The notes below the pieces were generated by a model. It had not been told where the DNA came from. It did not search any database and saw only the letters and a list, made by a program, of their open reading frames with translations. Below, piece by piece: positions 47,207 through 56,402 of a DNA stretch of 64,000 bases. Position 1 is the stretch's first letter, and each line of letters starts with the position of its first letter. Source of the DNA: [Mycobacterium] fortunisiensis. Lineage in GTDB: Bacteria; Actinomycetota; Actinomycetes; Mycobacteriales; Mycobacteriaceae. Location of the stretch: assembly GCF_019050325.1 (NCBI RefSeq), contig NZ_VOMB01000016.1, positions 523,648 through 587,647 on the forward strand. The letters are read 5' to 3'. The translations under genes were made by a program, and so were the position numbers.

Positions 47207-48181
47207 TCAGTCCAACCGGGCCGAGGTGATATTCACCGGTGTCTGCGGTGCTCCGTCGCTGCCCCCGCCCGCGACACCTGTGGACGCGATCGCATCGAGG
47301 GTGGCCAGCCCGGTCTTGTCGACGGTGCCGAACACCGTGTAGGTCGGAGGCAGCATCGAATCCTCGTAAACCAGGAAGAACTGGCTGCCGTTGGTGTCCG
47401 GCCCGGCGTTGGCCATCGCCAGCGTCCCACGCGGATAGCGCACCGGCATTGCCCGCCGCGGATCCGACTTCGGGAATTGATTGGCGGGGTACTCGTCGCC
47501 GAACTCGTATCCCGGCCCGCCGGTGCCCGAGCCGGTCGGGTCGCCGCACTGCAGCACCCGCAGCGCGCCTGTGGTGAGGCGGTGGCACGGGGTGTCGTCG
47601 AAGAAGCCCTGCTGGGCCAGGCTGACGAAACTGTTGACCGTGCACGGTGATTGCCCGTTGGCCAACTCCAGACCGATGTTGCCGCGATTGGTGGTGACAC
47701 TGGCGGTGACGACGGCCGGTTCGGTGGGAACTCTGCCCGTGCGGGGCGGGGTGGCCGGTTTGCTCGCGGCTCCTGCAGTCGGGTACTGGCAGTCTGTGCC
47801 CAGGTCCGATGGCGGAAAGTTGGCCGGGAGTTCCTGGCCGGTGTTGGGGTTCGCCGGGGGCGAGGGTCCGGTATCGGCGCTGGGAGTGCCGTTCGTAGTG
47901 CCGATGGCTCCTTCCAGGGAGTCGATGACCGCCACGGTGAAGAATGCCGCCACCGCCACTGCCACCACGGTCAGCACCGTCAGTAGGTACCCGATCACCA
48001 GTCCCGTCACCGCCAGCCCCCGGCCCTGTTCGCCGCTGCGCTTGATCTGCGACAGCGAGATGTGACCGAAGATGATGCCCAGCGGCGCGAACAGGAATGC
48101 GCAGACCAGCGAGGCGACCGCCAATCCGTTGGTGCGGCCGGGCGGAGGCTGGTGGTTGCCGTACGGATACGGGGCGGTCAA
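47207..48181 (-). CDS. membrane-anchored cyclophilin with DUF4190-like N-terminus
   Basis: A 324-residue peptidyl-prolyl isomerase. The N-terminus is a DUF4190-like two-helix unit (NGLAVASLVCAFLFAPLGIIFGHISL then RGLAVTGLVIGYLLTVLTVV); a Pro/Asn-rich linker leads to an extracytoplasmic cyclophilin domain from about residue 155 with CHRLTTGALRVLQCGDPTGSGTGGPGYEF and LAMANAGPDTNGSQFFLVYED. It is a paralogue of the next gene with a different anchor. It lies 10 bases downstream of that gene on the same strand. Confidence 0.9.
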   Translation of the reverse strand: MTAPYPYGNHQPPPGRTNGLAVASLVCAFLFAPLGIIFGHISLSQIKRSGEQGRGLAVTGLVIGYLLTVLTVVAVAVAAFFTVAVIDSLEGAIGTTNGTPSADTGPSPPANPNTGQELPANFPPSDLGTDCQYPTAGAASKPATPPRTGRVPTEPAVVTASVTTNRGNIGLELANGQSPCTVNSFVSLAQQGFFDDTPCHRLTTGALRVLQCGDPTGSGTGGPGYEFGDEYPANQFPKSDPRRAMPVRYPRGTLAMANAGPDTNGSQFFLVYEDSMLPPTYTVFGTVDKTGLATLDAIASTGVAGGGSDGAPQTPVNITSARLD

Positions 48182-48191
48182 CGTCTCCCGA

Positions 48192-49067
48192 TCAGTCCAG
48201 GGCCACGGACTTCAGTTGCACGTCGAGAGCGGGTTTGCCGTCGGCCCCGCCACCGGCCACCCCGGCCGCGGCGATCTTGTCGAGGGTGGCCAGGCCCGTT
48301 TCGTCGATCGTGCCGAACACCGTGTAGTTCGGCGGCAGTTGCGAATCCTGGTACACCAGGAAGAACTGGCTGCCGTTGGTGTTGGGCCCGGCGTTGGCCA
48401 TGGCCAGGGTGCCGCGCGGGTAGCGGACCGGATCCTGCAGCGCCGGGTTGTCCGGCTGGTACTGGTTGGTCGGGTACTCGTTGGCGAACTGGTAGCCGGG
48501 GCCGCCGGTGCCGGTGCCCGTCGGGTCACCGCACTGCAGCACCGACAGACCACCGGTGGTCAACCGGTGGCACGGGGTGTCGTTGAAGTAATTCTGCCCG
48601 GCCAGGCTGGCGAAGCTGTTCACTGTGCACGGTGACTTGGCGTTGTCGAGCTGCAGCCCGATGTTGCCCTGGGTGGTGACCACGCTGACGCTGACCGTGG
48701 CCGGATCCGTGGGGACCTTGCCGGTGCGCGGCAGGGTGGCCGGCTTACTGGCCTGGCCCGCGGTCGGGTACTGGCAGTTGGCGCCGAGATCGGCGGGGGC
48801 GACGAAGGCCGGCAGCTGGCCCTCGGCGGCAGGCTGGGCCGGCGCCCCTGACGTCGCGGTGGTGGTTTCCGCCGACGCGGTGGTGCTGCCCGAGTCCTTG
48901 CTGGTGAACACGAACGTGGCCACGACAGCCGCGATGACGACCAGGGCCGCGACGGCGGTGCCCGCGATGGTCACGATGCGTCGCTTGCGTTCCTGGGCGG
49001 CGCGGCGCTCCAGCTGTTCCTGCAGCTTGCGCTTGGCCGTCTCGCGCCGTTCTTGGTTGGTCGGCAC
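48192..49067 (-). CDS. membrane-anchored cyclophilin (PpiB-like)
   Basis: A 291-residue isomerase with a short basic cytoplasmic N-terminus (ERRETAKRKLQEQLERRAAQERKRR), one membrane helix (IVTIAGTAVAALVVIAAVVATFVF) and a C-terminal cyclophilin domain (CHRLTTGGLSVLQCGDPTGTG, MANAGPNTNGSQFFLVYQD). It corresponds to M. tuberculosis Rv2582. The start GTG 49067 has AGGAGG upstream; the longer frame is not homologous. It is divergent from the glyoxalase II gene. The two cyclophilins look like a tandem duplication. Confidence 0.92.
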   Translation of the reverse strand: MPTNQERRETAKRKLQEQLERRAAQERKRRIVTIAGTAVAALVVIAAVVATFVFTSKDSGSTTASAETTTATSGAPAQPAAEGQLPAFVAPADLGANCQYPTAGQASKPATLPRTGKVPTDPATVSVSVVTTQGNIGLQLDNAKSPCTVNSFASLAGQNYFNDTPCHRLTTGGLSVLQCGDPTGTGTGGPGYQFANEYPTNQYQPDNPALQDPVRYPRGTLAMANAGPNTNGSQFFLVYQDSQLPPNYTVFGTIDETGLATLDKIAAAGVAGGGADGKPALDVQLKSVALD

Positions 49068-49188
49068 CGCAGCAGTCCTCCTTGTGAAGCGGTCGGGATT
49101 GGCAACGAGTCTGCCAGGCGAACCTGCGTGGCGGGTCTGCGACCCGCGGGAACCGCAGGTGGCGGCACGGCCGTGGGAAACTGGGGCC

Positions 49189-49950
49189 GTGTTCATCACC
49201 GGATTTCCGGCCGGGATGCTGGCGTGCAACTGCTATGTCCTTGCCGAGCGCCCCGGGGCCGACGCGATCATCGTCGACCCCGGTCAGCGGGCCATGGACC
49301 GGCTGCGCCGGATTCTCGACGAGAACCGCCTCACCCCGGCGGCGGTCCTGCTGACGCACGGTCATCTCGATCACATCTGGTCGGCGCAGAAGGTGGCCGA
49401 CACCTACGGCTGCCCGGCCTACATCCATCCCGAGGACCGGTTCATGCTGACCGATCCGATCAAGGGATTCGGCCCGCGGCTGGCCCAGCTTGCGCTGGGG
49501 ATGCTGTTCTCCGAGCCCAAACAGCTCGTCGAGCTGGACCGAGACGGCCAGACCCTCGACTTCGGCGGCGTCACCGTCACCGTCGACCACACCCCGGGCC
49601 ACACCAGGGGGTCGGTGGTGTTCCGGGTCGCCGGCGGGCAGGAGCGCAGCGATCGGGGATTGAGCGCCGGCGGGCAGGAGCGCAGCGATCGGGGATTGAG
49701 CGCCGGCGGGCAGGAGCGCAGCGACCGGGGATTGAGCACAGGGACCGTGTTCACGGGAGATACGCTGTTCCAGTCCTCGGTGGGGCGCACCGACCTGCCC
49801 GGTGGCAGCGGACGTGACCTCCTCGAGTCGATTGTGACAAAGCTGTTGGTGCTCGACGACGACACCGTGGTATTACCTGGACACGGCCCGCGCACCACCA
49901 TCGGGTACGAACGCCGCACCAACCCGTTTCTCGAAGGTTTGACTCTGTGA
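49189..49950 (+). CDS. metallo-beta-lactamase-fold hydrolase (glyoxalase II-like) with repeat insert
   Basis: A 253-residue protein with all metal motifs: [13 protein letters not shown] (THxHxDH, near residue 60), the [13 protein letters not shown]is, [20 protein letters not shown] and the final [11 protein letters not shown]. Such enzymes hydrolyse S-lactoylthiol esters (with mycothiol a possible thiol here) or other thioesters. A 36-residue insert (three copies of [12 protein letters not shown]) sits between strand GSVVFRVA and TGDTLF, a surface loop in the family; the M. tuberculosis homologue as I recall it is about 30 residues shorter. GTG 49189 is chosen by homology. It overlaps hisS by 4 bases. 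Confidence 0.9.
   Translation: MFITGFPAGMLACNCYVLAERPGADAIIVDPGQRAMDRLRRILDENRLTPAAVLLTHGHLDHIWSAQKVADTYGCPAYIHPEDRFMLTDPIKGFGPRLAQLALGMLFSEPKQLVELDRDGQTLDFGGVTVTVDHTPGHTRGSVVFRVAGGQERSDRGLSAGGQERSDRGLSAGGQERSDRGLSTGTVFTGDTLFQSSVGRTDLPGGSGRDLLESIVTKLLVLDDDTVVLPGHGPRTTIGYERRTNPFLEGLTL
49630..49737 (+). repeat. 3 x 36-bp in-frame minisatellite
   Basis: Units at 49630-49665, 49666-49701 and 49702-49737 begin GCCGGCGGGCAGGAGCGCAG; units 1 and 2 are identical and unit 3 has GACC for GATC. Each codes for [12 protein letters not shown]. The count could vary between strains without breaking the frame. Confidence 0.95.
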
Positions 49951-51212
49951 CATCTGCATTCCAGGCCCCCAAGGGTGTGCCCGATTACCTCCCGCCGGAG
50001 TCGGCGCAGTTCGTCGCGGTCCGGGACGGCCTGCTGGCGTCGGCACGTCGTGCCGGTTACGGCGATATCGAGCTGCCGATCTTCGAGGACACCGCGTTGT
50101 TTGCGCGTGGGGTGGGCGAGTCCACCGATGTGGTGTCCAAGGAGATGTACACGTTCGCCGACCGCGGTGACCGCTCGGTGACGCTGCGGCCCGAGGGCAC
50201 CGCCGGGGTGATCCGCGCGGTGATCCAGCACCGCCTGGACCGTGGCGCGCTGCCGGTCAAACTCTGCTATGCCGGGCCGTTCTTCCGCTACGAACGTCCG
50301 CAGGCCGGGCGCTACCGTCAGCTGCAGCAGGTCGGTGTCGAGGCCATCGGCGTCGACGACCCGGCGCTGGACGCCGAGGTGATCGCGGTTGCCGACGCCG
50401 GTTTCCGGTCGCTGGGATTGGACGGCTTCCGGCTCGAGATCACCTCGCTGGGCGATGACACCTGCCGACCGGCCTACCGGGACTTGTTGCAGGAGTTCCT
50501 GTTCAAGCTGGACCTCGACGAAGACACGCGGACCCGGGCGGCCATCAACCCGCTGCGGGTGCTCGACGACAAACGGCCCCACATCCGGGAGATGACCGCC
50601 GACGCACCGCTGATGCTCGACCACTTGTCGGACAGCGCCAAAGCCCACTTCGAGGTGGTGCAGGCGCATCTCGATGCGCTCGGCGTGCCGTACGTGATCA
50701 ACCCGCGGATGGTGCGCGGGCTGGACTACTACACCAAGACCACCTTCGAGTTCGTGCACGATGGCCTCGGAGCCCAGTCCGGTATCGGCGGCGGTGGCCG
50801 CTACGACGGGTTGATGGCCCAGCTCGGCGGGCAGGACGTCTCGGGCATCGGGTTCGGGTTGGGGGTGGACCGCACGCTGTTGGCCCTGCAGGCCGAGGGC
50901 AAGACCGTGGCCGGCGCCGGCGGCGTCGAGGTGTTCGGTGTGCCGCTGGGTGAGGCCGCCAAGCTGGAGCTGGCCAAGCTCGCCGCACGGTTGCGGGCCG
51001 ACGGGGTGCGGGTGGACCTCGCCTACGGGGACCGCGGTCTCAAGGGGGCGATGAAGGCAGCCGATCGCTCGGGTGCCAGGTACGCGCTGGTGGCCGGTGA
51101 TCGTGACATCGAGGCCGGCACCGTCGGGCTCAAGGATCTGTCGACGGGCGAGCAGGTCGACGTCGCCGCCGATTCCGTTGTCGCCGAGGTACTTTCCCGG
51201 CTGGCTCGCTAG
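49947..51212 (+). CDS. hisS: histidyl-tRNA synthetase
   Basis: A 421-residue class II synthetase. Motif 1 lies in the first 70 residues, motif 2 is [21 protein letters not shown], the histidine loops are [17 protein letters not shown] and [11 protein letters not shown], and motif 3 is [15 protein letters not shown]. The C-terminal anticodon domain follows ([20 protein letters not shown]). The start GTG 49947 overlaps the previous stop. A long imperfect hairpin follows the gene. Confidence 0.97.
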   Translation: MTSAFQAPKGVPDYLPPESAQFVAVRDGLLASARRAGYGDIELPIFEDTALFARGVGESTDVVSKEMYTFADRGDRSVTLRPEGTAGVIRAVIQHRLDRGALPVKLCYAGPFFRYERPQAGRYRQLQQVGVEAIGVDDPALDAEVIAVADAGFRSLGLDGFRLEITSLGDDTCRPAYRDLLQEFLFKLDLDEDTRTRAAINPLRVLDDKRPHIREMTADAPLMLDHLSDSAKAHFEVVQAHLDALGVPYVINPRMVRGLDYYTKTTFEFVHDGLGAQSGIGGGGRYDGLMAQLGGQDVSGIGFGLGVDRTLLALQAEGKTVAGAGGVEVFGVPLGEAAKLELAKLAARLRADGVRVDLAYGDRGLKGAMKAADRSGARYALVAGDRDIEAGTVGLKDLSTGEQVDVAADSVVAEVLSRLAR

Positions 51213-51215
51213 CAC

Positions 51216-51277
51216 CGCGAGCGTGCGTGTCTGCCGGTGCCACGCCGCAACTTTCCGGCAGTTTGCGCACGCTCGCG
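51216..51277. repeat. REP-like inverted repeat after hisS
   Basis: CGCGAGCGTGCG (51216-51227) pairs perfectly with CGCACGCTCGCG (51266-51277), and inside it CTGCCGG (51231-51237) pairs with CCGGCAG (51255-51261). The two stems of 12 and 7 bp are split by a small internal loop. It looks like a dispersed intergenic repeat and could end the hisS transcript. The rest of the 172-base gap to urtE shows nothing else. Confidence 0.65.
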
Positions 51278-51384
51278 CGGCGCGAGTGGCACCGTCTTCG
51301 GCCTCCACAGGCCCGCGACTCGGTGATGGTCCGCGGCGCCCCGGGGCAACCGGGGGTCAACTCAGCACGCCGTCGGCGGATGGA

Positions 51385-52077
51385 CTAAATGGCCATGGCA
51401 GTACGGACGTCGGCCTCCGACGCCGAACCCCCGGCGCCGCTCGAGGTGATGCGGCCGGCCTCCAGGATGTAGTAGCGCTCGGCGGATTCCAGGGCGAACC
51501 CGATGTGCTGTTCGACCAGCAGCACGCCCAGGTCGCCGCGCGCGGTCAGCTCGGTGATCACCTGCTCGATCTCGGCCACCACCGACGGCTGGATGCCTTC
51601 GGTCGGCTCGTCGAGGATCAGGCACTTGGGGCTGGTGATCAACGCCCGGGCAATCGCCAGTTGCTGACGTTGCCCGCCCGAGAGCAGGCCCGCCCGCCGG
51701 TTGAGCAGTTCCTTCAAGGCCGGGAACAGATCCAGTTGCTCGTCGATCAACGCCCTGCTGTTGCGTCGGCCGTCGGCGACCACCTGAAGATTCTCGGCGG
51801 TGGTCAATTGGGCGAAGGACTGCTGGCCCTGCGGCACGTAGGCCAGGCCGCGGGCCACCCGTGCGCTGGGCCGCAGTCTGGTGATGTCTTCGCCGTCGAA
51901 AAGCACCTTGCCTCCGGTGCATTTGAGGAGGCCGACGGCGGCACGCAGCAGGGTGGTCTTGCCCGCGCCGTTGTGTCCCATCACCGCCGCCACCCCGTTC
52001 GAGGGCACCGCGACGCCGGCCCCGTGGATCACCTCGGAGCGGCCGTAACCGGTTCGGACGTCGAGCAGTTCGAGCAT
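51385..52077 (-). CDS. urtE: urea ABC transporter ATP-binding protein UrtE
   Basis: A 230-residue ATPase of the branched-chain amino acid/urea class. Walker A is GHNGAGKTTLLRA (near residue 34), the signature LLSGGQRQQLAIARAL and Walker B CLILDEPTEGIQP are intact, and the EGIQPS wording is typical of UrtE. It overlaps urtD by 1 base and is the last gene of the urt operon. A short C-terminal extension (SSGAGGSASEADVRTAMAI) is present. Confidence 0.92.
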   Translation of the reverse strand: MLELLDVRTGYGRSEVIHGAGVAVPSNGVAAVMGHNGAGKTTLLRAAVGLLKCTGGKVLFDGEDITRLRPSARVARGLAYVPQGQQSFAQLTTAENLQVVADGRRNSRALIDEQLDLFPALKELLNRRAGLLSGGQRQQLAIARALITSPKCLILDEPTEGIQPSVVAEIEQVITELTARGDLGVLLVEQHIGFALESAERYYILEAGRITSSGAGGSASEADVRTAMAI

Positions 52078-52871
52078 CAGGAAACTCCCTCCACGCCCGC
52101 CGCGGCCGTGCCGAGGTAGACCTCTTGAACCTTCGGATTGGCCTGCACCTCGGCGACCGAACCTTCGGCGATCACCTGCCCGCGGGCCAGCACCGTCACC
52201 GAGGTCGCGAACGCCCGCATGAAGTCCATGTCGTGCTCGACGACCACCACCGTGCGGGCACCGCCGATGCGCCGCAACAGGTTTCCGGTCTCCTCCCGTT
52301 CCTCATGGCTCATCCCGGCCACCGGTTCGTCGAGCAACAGCACGTCGGCGTTCTGTACCAGCAGCATGCCGATCTCCAGCCACTGCTTCTGCCCGTGCGC
52401 CAGCACCCCGGCGGGCTTGTCGGCCAAGTCCGCCAGCCCGGTGGTCTCCAGTGCCTCTTCGATGGCAGGCAGGACGCCATGCCGGCGGCGCAGCAGAGTC
52501 CAGGGGGAGCGGCCCGCGCCTGCGGCGATGTCCAGGTTCTGCAATACCGTGAGCTGTTCGAAGACACTCGCGGTCTGAAATGTGCGGCCCACACCCAACC
52601 GCGCGATCTGGTGCACCTTCTTGCCGAGCAGCTCGGTGCCGGACTTGTTCACCGAACCGGTCGCTGCGACCAATCCGGTGATGGCGTCGATCACAGTCGT
52701 CTTGCCCGCCCCGTTGGGGCCGATGAGAAAACGCAGATCACCCTGGAACAGGGTCAGGTCGACGTCGCTGACCGCCTTGAAGCCATCGAATTCGACTGTC
52801 AGACCGCGCACTTCCAGGTATTCGGTGCCCATGCCGGCGTTACCGCCGGCGACCGGCTCGGTTGCGGTCAC
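52077..52871 (-). CDS. urtD: urea ABC transporter ATP-binding protein UrtD
   Basis: A 264-residue ATPase partner of UrtE. Walker A is IGPNGAGKTTVIDAITG, the signature is the diverged LAHGQKQWLEIGMLL seen in UrtD, and Walker B is VLLLDEPVAGMSHEE. The GTG at 52871 overlaps the urtC stop (GTGA), giving translational coupling; the longer upstream reading lies inside urtC and is rejected. Confidence 0.92.
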   Translation of the reverse strand: MTATEPVAGGNAGMGTEYLEVRGLTVEFDGFKAVSDVDLTLFQGDLRFLIGPNGAGKTTVIDAITGLVAATGSVNKSGTELLGKKVHQIARLGVGRTFQTASVFEQLTVLQNLDIAAGAGRSPWTLLRRRHGVLPAIEEALETTGLADLADKPAGVLAHGQKQWLEIGMLLVQNADVLLLDEPVAGMSHEEREETGNLLRRIGGARTVVVVEHDMDFMRAFATSVTVLARGQVIAEGSVAEVQANPKVQEVYLGTAAAGVEGVS

Positions 52872-54010
52872 GATGCGGCCCCCACTTTCTCGGTGTCGGG
52901 ATCGGAATCCGGCGCGGCGGCAAGCGGGGATTCCGCGGATTCGGGTGCGGCGGCCGGTCGGCGCCGCCACCTGTGCAGCAGCACCCCGAGACCGGCCAGC
53001 CCGGCCGGGAAGAATCCCACCACGACGATGAACAGCAGGCCCTGGGCGTAGATCCACCCGGACGGAAACCGTTCGGAGAACAGGGTTTGTGCCCATGCCA
53101 CCCCGATGGCGCCGAGTACCGGGCCGAGCAGCGTGCTGCGTCCGCCGATGGCCACCCCGATCAGAAAGGCGATCGACGGCAGGATGCCGACCTGGGACGG
53201 CGCGATGAATCCGACGATCGGCACGAACAAGGCACCGGCGATGCTGGCGAACAGCGCGGCCAGGGTGTAGGCCACCACCTTGATGTTGGCCGGGTCGTAC
53301 CCGAGGAACCGGACGCGTTCCTCACCGTCTCGCACCGCCACCAGGAGTTCGCCGTAGCGGCTGTACATCAGTTGCCGGACCACCGCGACTGCGATCAGCA
53401 GGGTGGCCGCGGCGATGAAGTACACCATCCGTTTGTTGATCGGGTCGTTGAGATTGAAACCGAAGAAGGTGCGGAAGTTGGTCAGCCCGTTGCTGCCGCC
53501 CAGGCTGGTCTGGCCGACCAGCAGGATGGCCAGCGCCGCGGCCAGTGCCTGCGACAGGATGGCGAAATAGGCGCCCTTGACCCGACGTTTGAAGACGCCG
53601 AACCCCAGGACGGCGGCGATGCCCGCGGGTATCACCAGGATCGCGACCATCGCGAACGTGGGGGAGCCGAATGGCTGCCAGTAGCCTGGCAATTCGTCAA
53701 CCCCGGCGATCCGCATGAAGTCGGGCACGTCGTCTCCCCGGATCTGGGCATCGGCGATCTTGAGGTGCATGCCCATCATGTAGCCGCCGAGGCCGAAGAA
53801 CACGCCTTGCCCGAGGACCAGCATTCCGCCACGGCCCCAGGCCAATCCGATGCCCACGGCCACGATCGCGAAGCACAGGAACTTGCCGAGCAGTGAGAGC
53901 CGGAAGTCGGACAGCACGGCCGGCGCCACGCCAAACAGCACCACCGCGGCAGTCCCGAAGCCGATCAGCGAAAGAGCGTGGGCGCGGCAATGTTCCGCGA
54001 TCGTTCTCAT
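52868..54010 (-). CDS. urtC: urea ABC transporter permease UrtC
   Basis: A 380-residue LivM-type permease with about nine to ten helices. GIGLAWGRGGMLVLGQGVFFGLGGYMMGMH and the segment FAILSQALAAALAILLVGQTSLGGSNGLTNF are family hallmarks; the cytoplasmic coupling loop is RYGELLVAVRDGEERVRFLGYDP. The last 40 residues are Ala/Pro-rich and cytoplasmic. It overlaps urtB by 4 bases. Confidence 0.93.
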   Translation of the reverse strand: MRTIAEHCRAHALSLIGFGTAAVVLFGVAPAVLSDFRLSLLGKFLCFAIVAVGIGLAWGRGGMLVLGQGVFFGLGGYMMGMHLKIADAQIRGDDVPDFMRIAGVDELPGYWQPFGSPTFAMVAILVIPAGIAAVLGFGVFKRRVKGAYFAILSQALAAALAILLVGQTSLGGSNGLTNFRTFFGFNLNDPINKRMVYFIAAATLLIAVAVVRQLMYSRYGELLVAVRDGEERVRFLGYDPANIKVVAYTLAALFASIAGALFVPIVGFIAPSQVGILPSIAFLIGVAIGGRSTLLGPVLGAIGVAWAQTLFSERFPSGWIYAQGLLFIVVVGFFPAGLAGLGVLLHRWRRRPAAAPESAESPLAAAPDSDPDTEKVGAAS

Positions 54011-54891
54011 ACCAGGCTCCTGGTCCGGACCGTGAACAGTCCCTGCGGGCGGGCCTGCAGGAAGATCACGATGATGACGAACACGATCACCTTGGCCAGC
54101 GAGGCGGTGGTGCTGTATTCGATGAACGAGTTCAGGAAGCCCAGCGCGAAGGCGGCGATCACGGTGCCCTTGATCTGGCCCAGCCCACCGACCACCACCA
54201 CCAGGAAGGCATCGATCAGGAAACTCTGACCGATGGTCGGGCTCGTGGAGCCGATCAGCGTCAGCGCCACACCGGCCACCGCGGCCAGGCCCGATCCGAT
54301 GAAGAACGTGGTGATGTCGGTTTTGCGCGACGAGATGCCGCTGGTCTCAGCCAGCTCCCGGTTGGCTACCACTGCCCGGATCCGGCGTCCCATCGGGCTG
54401 GTCTTGAGTACGGTGGCCAGCACCGTCACACACAGGACCGCCAAGACCAGGATGAAGATGCGGGTCTTGGGGACCACCGTGCCGAGGATCTCGACGCCAC
54501 CGGAGAGCCATTGCGGGGCAATGACATTGACTGCCGGAGCACCGAAGATGTCGCGGGCCACCTGCTGCAGGATGAGGCCGACACCGAAGGTGACCAGCAG
54601 CGTGTCCAGGGGCCGGCCGTACATCCGCTGGATCAGCGTCACCTCGAGCAGCACGCCCATGGCGCCGCCGACCAGGAATCCGACCAGCAGTGAAATCAGC
54701 AGTGAGGCCCCGGCGTTGGTGATGATCTGTTGCACCACGTAGGCGGTATAGCAGCCGGCCATGATGAACTCGCCGTGCGCCATGTTGATGACGCCCATCT
54801 GGCCGAAGGTCAGTGACAGGCCGAGTGCGGCCAGCAAGAGGATTGAGCCGAGGCTCAATCCCGTCGCCGCCTGGCCGATGAGGATGTCCAT
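54007..54891 (-). CDS. urtB: urea ABC transporter permease UrtB
   Basis: A 294-residue LivH-type permease with eight or so helices. ALGLSLTFGQMGVINMAHGEFIMAGCYTAY is the N-terminal signature, MGRRIRAVVANRELAETSGI the ATPase-coupling loop, and SFLIDAFLVVVVGGLGQIKGTVIAA the conserved C-terminal part. It forms the channel with UrtC. urtA starts 7 bases upstream of it in the operon. Confidence 0.93.
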   Translation of the reverse strand: MDILIGQAATGLSLGSILLLAALGLSLTFGQMGVINMAHGEFIMAGCYTAYVVQQIITNAGASLLISLLVGFLVGGAMGVLLEVTLIQRMYGRPLDTLLVTFGVGLILQQVARDIFGAPAVNVIAPQWLSGGVEILGTVVPKTRIFILVLAVLCVTVLATVLKTSPMGRRIRAVVANRELAETSGISSRKTDITTFFIGSGLAAVAGVALTLIGSTSPTIGQSFLIDAFLVVVVGGLGQIKGTVIAAFALGFLNSFIEYSTTASLAKVIVFVIIVIFLQARPQGLFTVRTRSLV

Positions 54892-54898
54892 CGGGTTC

Positions 54899-56167
54899 TC
54901 AGCCGGAAAGCCCCGCAGCCCACGGGTACGACTTCAGGTACGGGTCGGGATCGATCGGGCCCTGGGACTCCCAGATCGTGTAAATCAGTCCGTCCGGGCG
55001 GATTTCGCCGATCCGGGCGGTCTTGGTGATGTGGTGGTTCTCGCCGTCGATGGTGACCTTGCCCTCGGGCGCGTCGAAACTCACCCCGTCGGCGTTGTCC
55101 TGGATTGCCGTCACGTCGAAGGACTTGGCCTTCTCGACGGTGTTCTTCCACAGGTGGACCGACACATAGGCGGCTTCCATCGGGTCCGAGGTGGGCTTCT
55201 TGGGATCCTTGACGAAGTCCTTGTATGCGGTGACGAACGCCTTGTTCACCGGGGTGTCGATGGTCTGGTAGTAGTTCCACGCCGTCAGCTGGCCGGCGAC
55301 GTTCTGCACGCCGATGCCGCCGACCTCCTCCTCGGCGATCGACACCGACACCACCGGCATCTCCTGCGGGGTCAGGCCGACGTTGCGATATTCGCGGAAG
55401 AACGCCACATTCGAGTCACCGTTGAGGGTGTTGAACACCGCGTCGGCGTTGGCGCTGCGCACCTTGTTGACGATGGTGGAGAAGTCCGTCGAGCCCAGCG
55501 GGGTGTAGTCCTCGCCCTTGATCTCGATGCCGTTCGCCTTGGCGTAGGCCTTGATGATCCGGTTGGCGGTCTGTGGGAACACGTAGTCGCTACCGACCAG
55601 GTAGAGCGAGGTGACGCCCTTCTCCTTGAGGTAGTCCAGCGCGGGAACGATCTGCTGGTTGGTGGTGGCGCCGGTGTAGAAGATGTTCTTGCTCGACTCC
55701 AGTCCCTCGTACTGCACCGGGTAGTACAGCAGGGCGTTGGCGCTCTCGAACACCGGAAGCATGGCCTTGCGGCTCGACGAGGTCCAGCCACCGAACACCG
55801 CGGCCACGCAGTCGCTGCTGATCAGCTTCTCGGCCTTCTCGGCGAACACGGTGGGCTCAGAGGCCCCGTCCTCGCCGACCAGCTCGATCTGTTTGCCCAG
55901 TACTCCGCCGTCGGCGTTGATCTCTTCGACCGCGAGCTTGATCGCGTCGCGCACGGTGACCTCGGAGATCGCCATGGTGCCTGACAGCGAGTTCAATGAT
56001 CCGACTTTGATCTTCGGGCCGGAGGTGTCCACGCACGACGCCGTGTTTGCCGCGTCGGTTTCGCCCGCTCGGCTGCCGCATCCTGCCAGCAGCAAGCCGG
56101 CGGCGGCGAGCACGCTGCCGGCAGCTAGTGTCGACCGGCGCAACGGGGCACGTCCTGGAACTCGCAT
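54899..56167 (-). CDS. urtA: urea ABC transporter substrate-binding lipoprotein UrtA
   Basis: A 422-residue lipoprotein with signal peptide and lipobox LLAGC (Cys30). IKVGSLNSLSGTMAISEVTVRDAIKLAVEEINADGGVLG, AVFGGWTSSSRKAMLPVFE and LLYYPVQYEGLESSKNIFYTGA are typical of UrtA (amide/urea-binding) rather than LivJ. ATG 56167 follows AAAGG. It is the first gene of urtABCDE, driven from a promoter candidate at 56275-56304. Urease genes are not in the window, but may lie elsewhere. Confidence 0.92.
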   Translation of the reverse strand: MRVPGRAPLRRSTLAAGSVLAAAGLLLAGCGSRAGETDAANTASCVDTSGPKIKVGSLNSLSGTMAISEVTVRDAIKLAVEEINADGGVLGKQIELVGEDGASEPTVFAEKAEKLISSDCVAAVFGGWTSSSRKAMLPVFESANALLYYPVQYEGLESSKNIFYTGATTNQQIVPALDYLKEKGVTSLYLVGSDYVFPQTANRIIKAYAKANGIEIKGEDYTPLGSTDFSTIVNKVRSANADAVFNTLNGDSNVAFFREYRNVGLTPQEMPVVSVSIAEEEVGGIGVQNVAGQLTAWNYYQTIDTPVNKAFVTAYKDFVKDPKKPTSDPMEAAYVSVHLWKNTVEKAKSFDVTAIQDNADGVSFDAPEGKVTIDGENHHITKTARIGEIRPDGLIYTIWESQGPIDPDPYLKSYPWAAGLSG

Positions 56168-56274
56168 GGTGACCTTTCCCTTTGTTTGCAGCACTTTTCG
56201 GCCGACCACAGTCGAAGGTGCCGCACGAGACCGAGCACCCGGTGCGGGTGTCGAATCGGGACGTTAGAGCGCCG

Positions 56275-56304
56275 CTGTTACTGGGAAATATCTGTATGTG
56301 ACAA
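56275..56304 (-). promoter_or_regulatory. candidate urt promoter with GTNAC half-sites
   Basis: On the minus strand TTGTCA (56299-56304) and TAACAG (56275-56280) are 18 bases apart, giving a leader of about 100 bases before urtA. Two GTNAC-type half-sites (GTTAC 56277-56281, GTGAC 56298-56302) overlap it and recall GlnR sites, though the spacing does not fit the standard box. Confidence 0.4.
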
Positions 56305-56402
56305 ACAAATTAACCTCGACGTAGGCCGCGGTGGTTTGCAGGTGCGCTGATGTCGCCACACTCATTCGTCGCACCTGTAACAAGCCGGTAGCCTGCTGGG
56401 AT

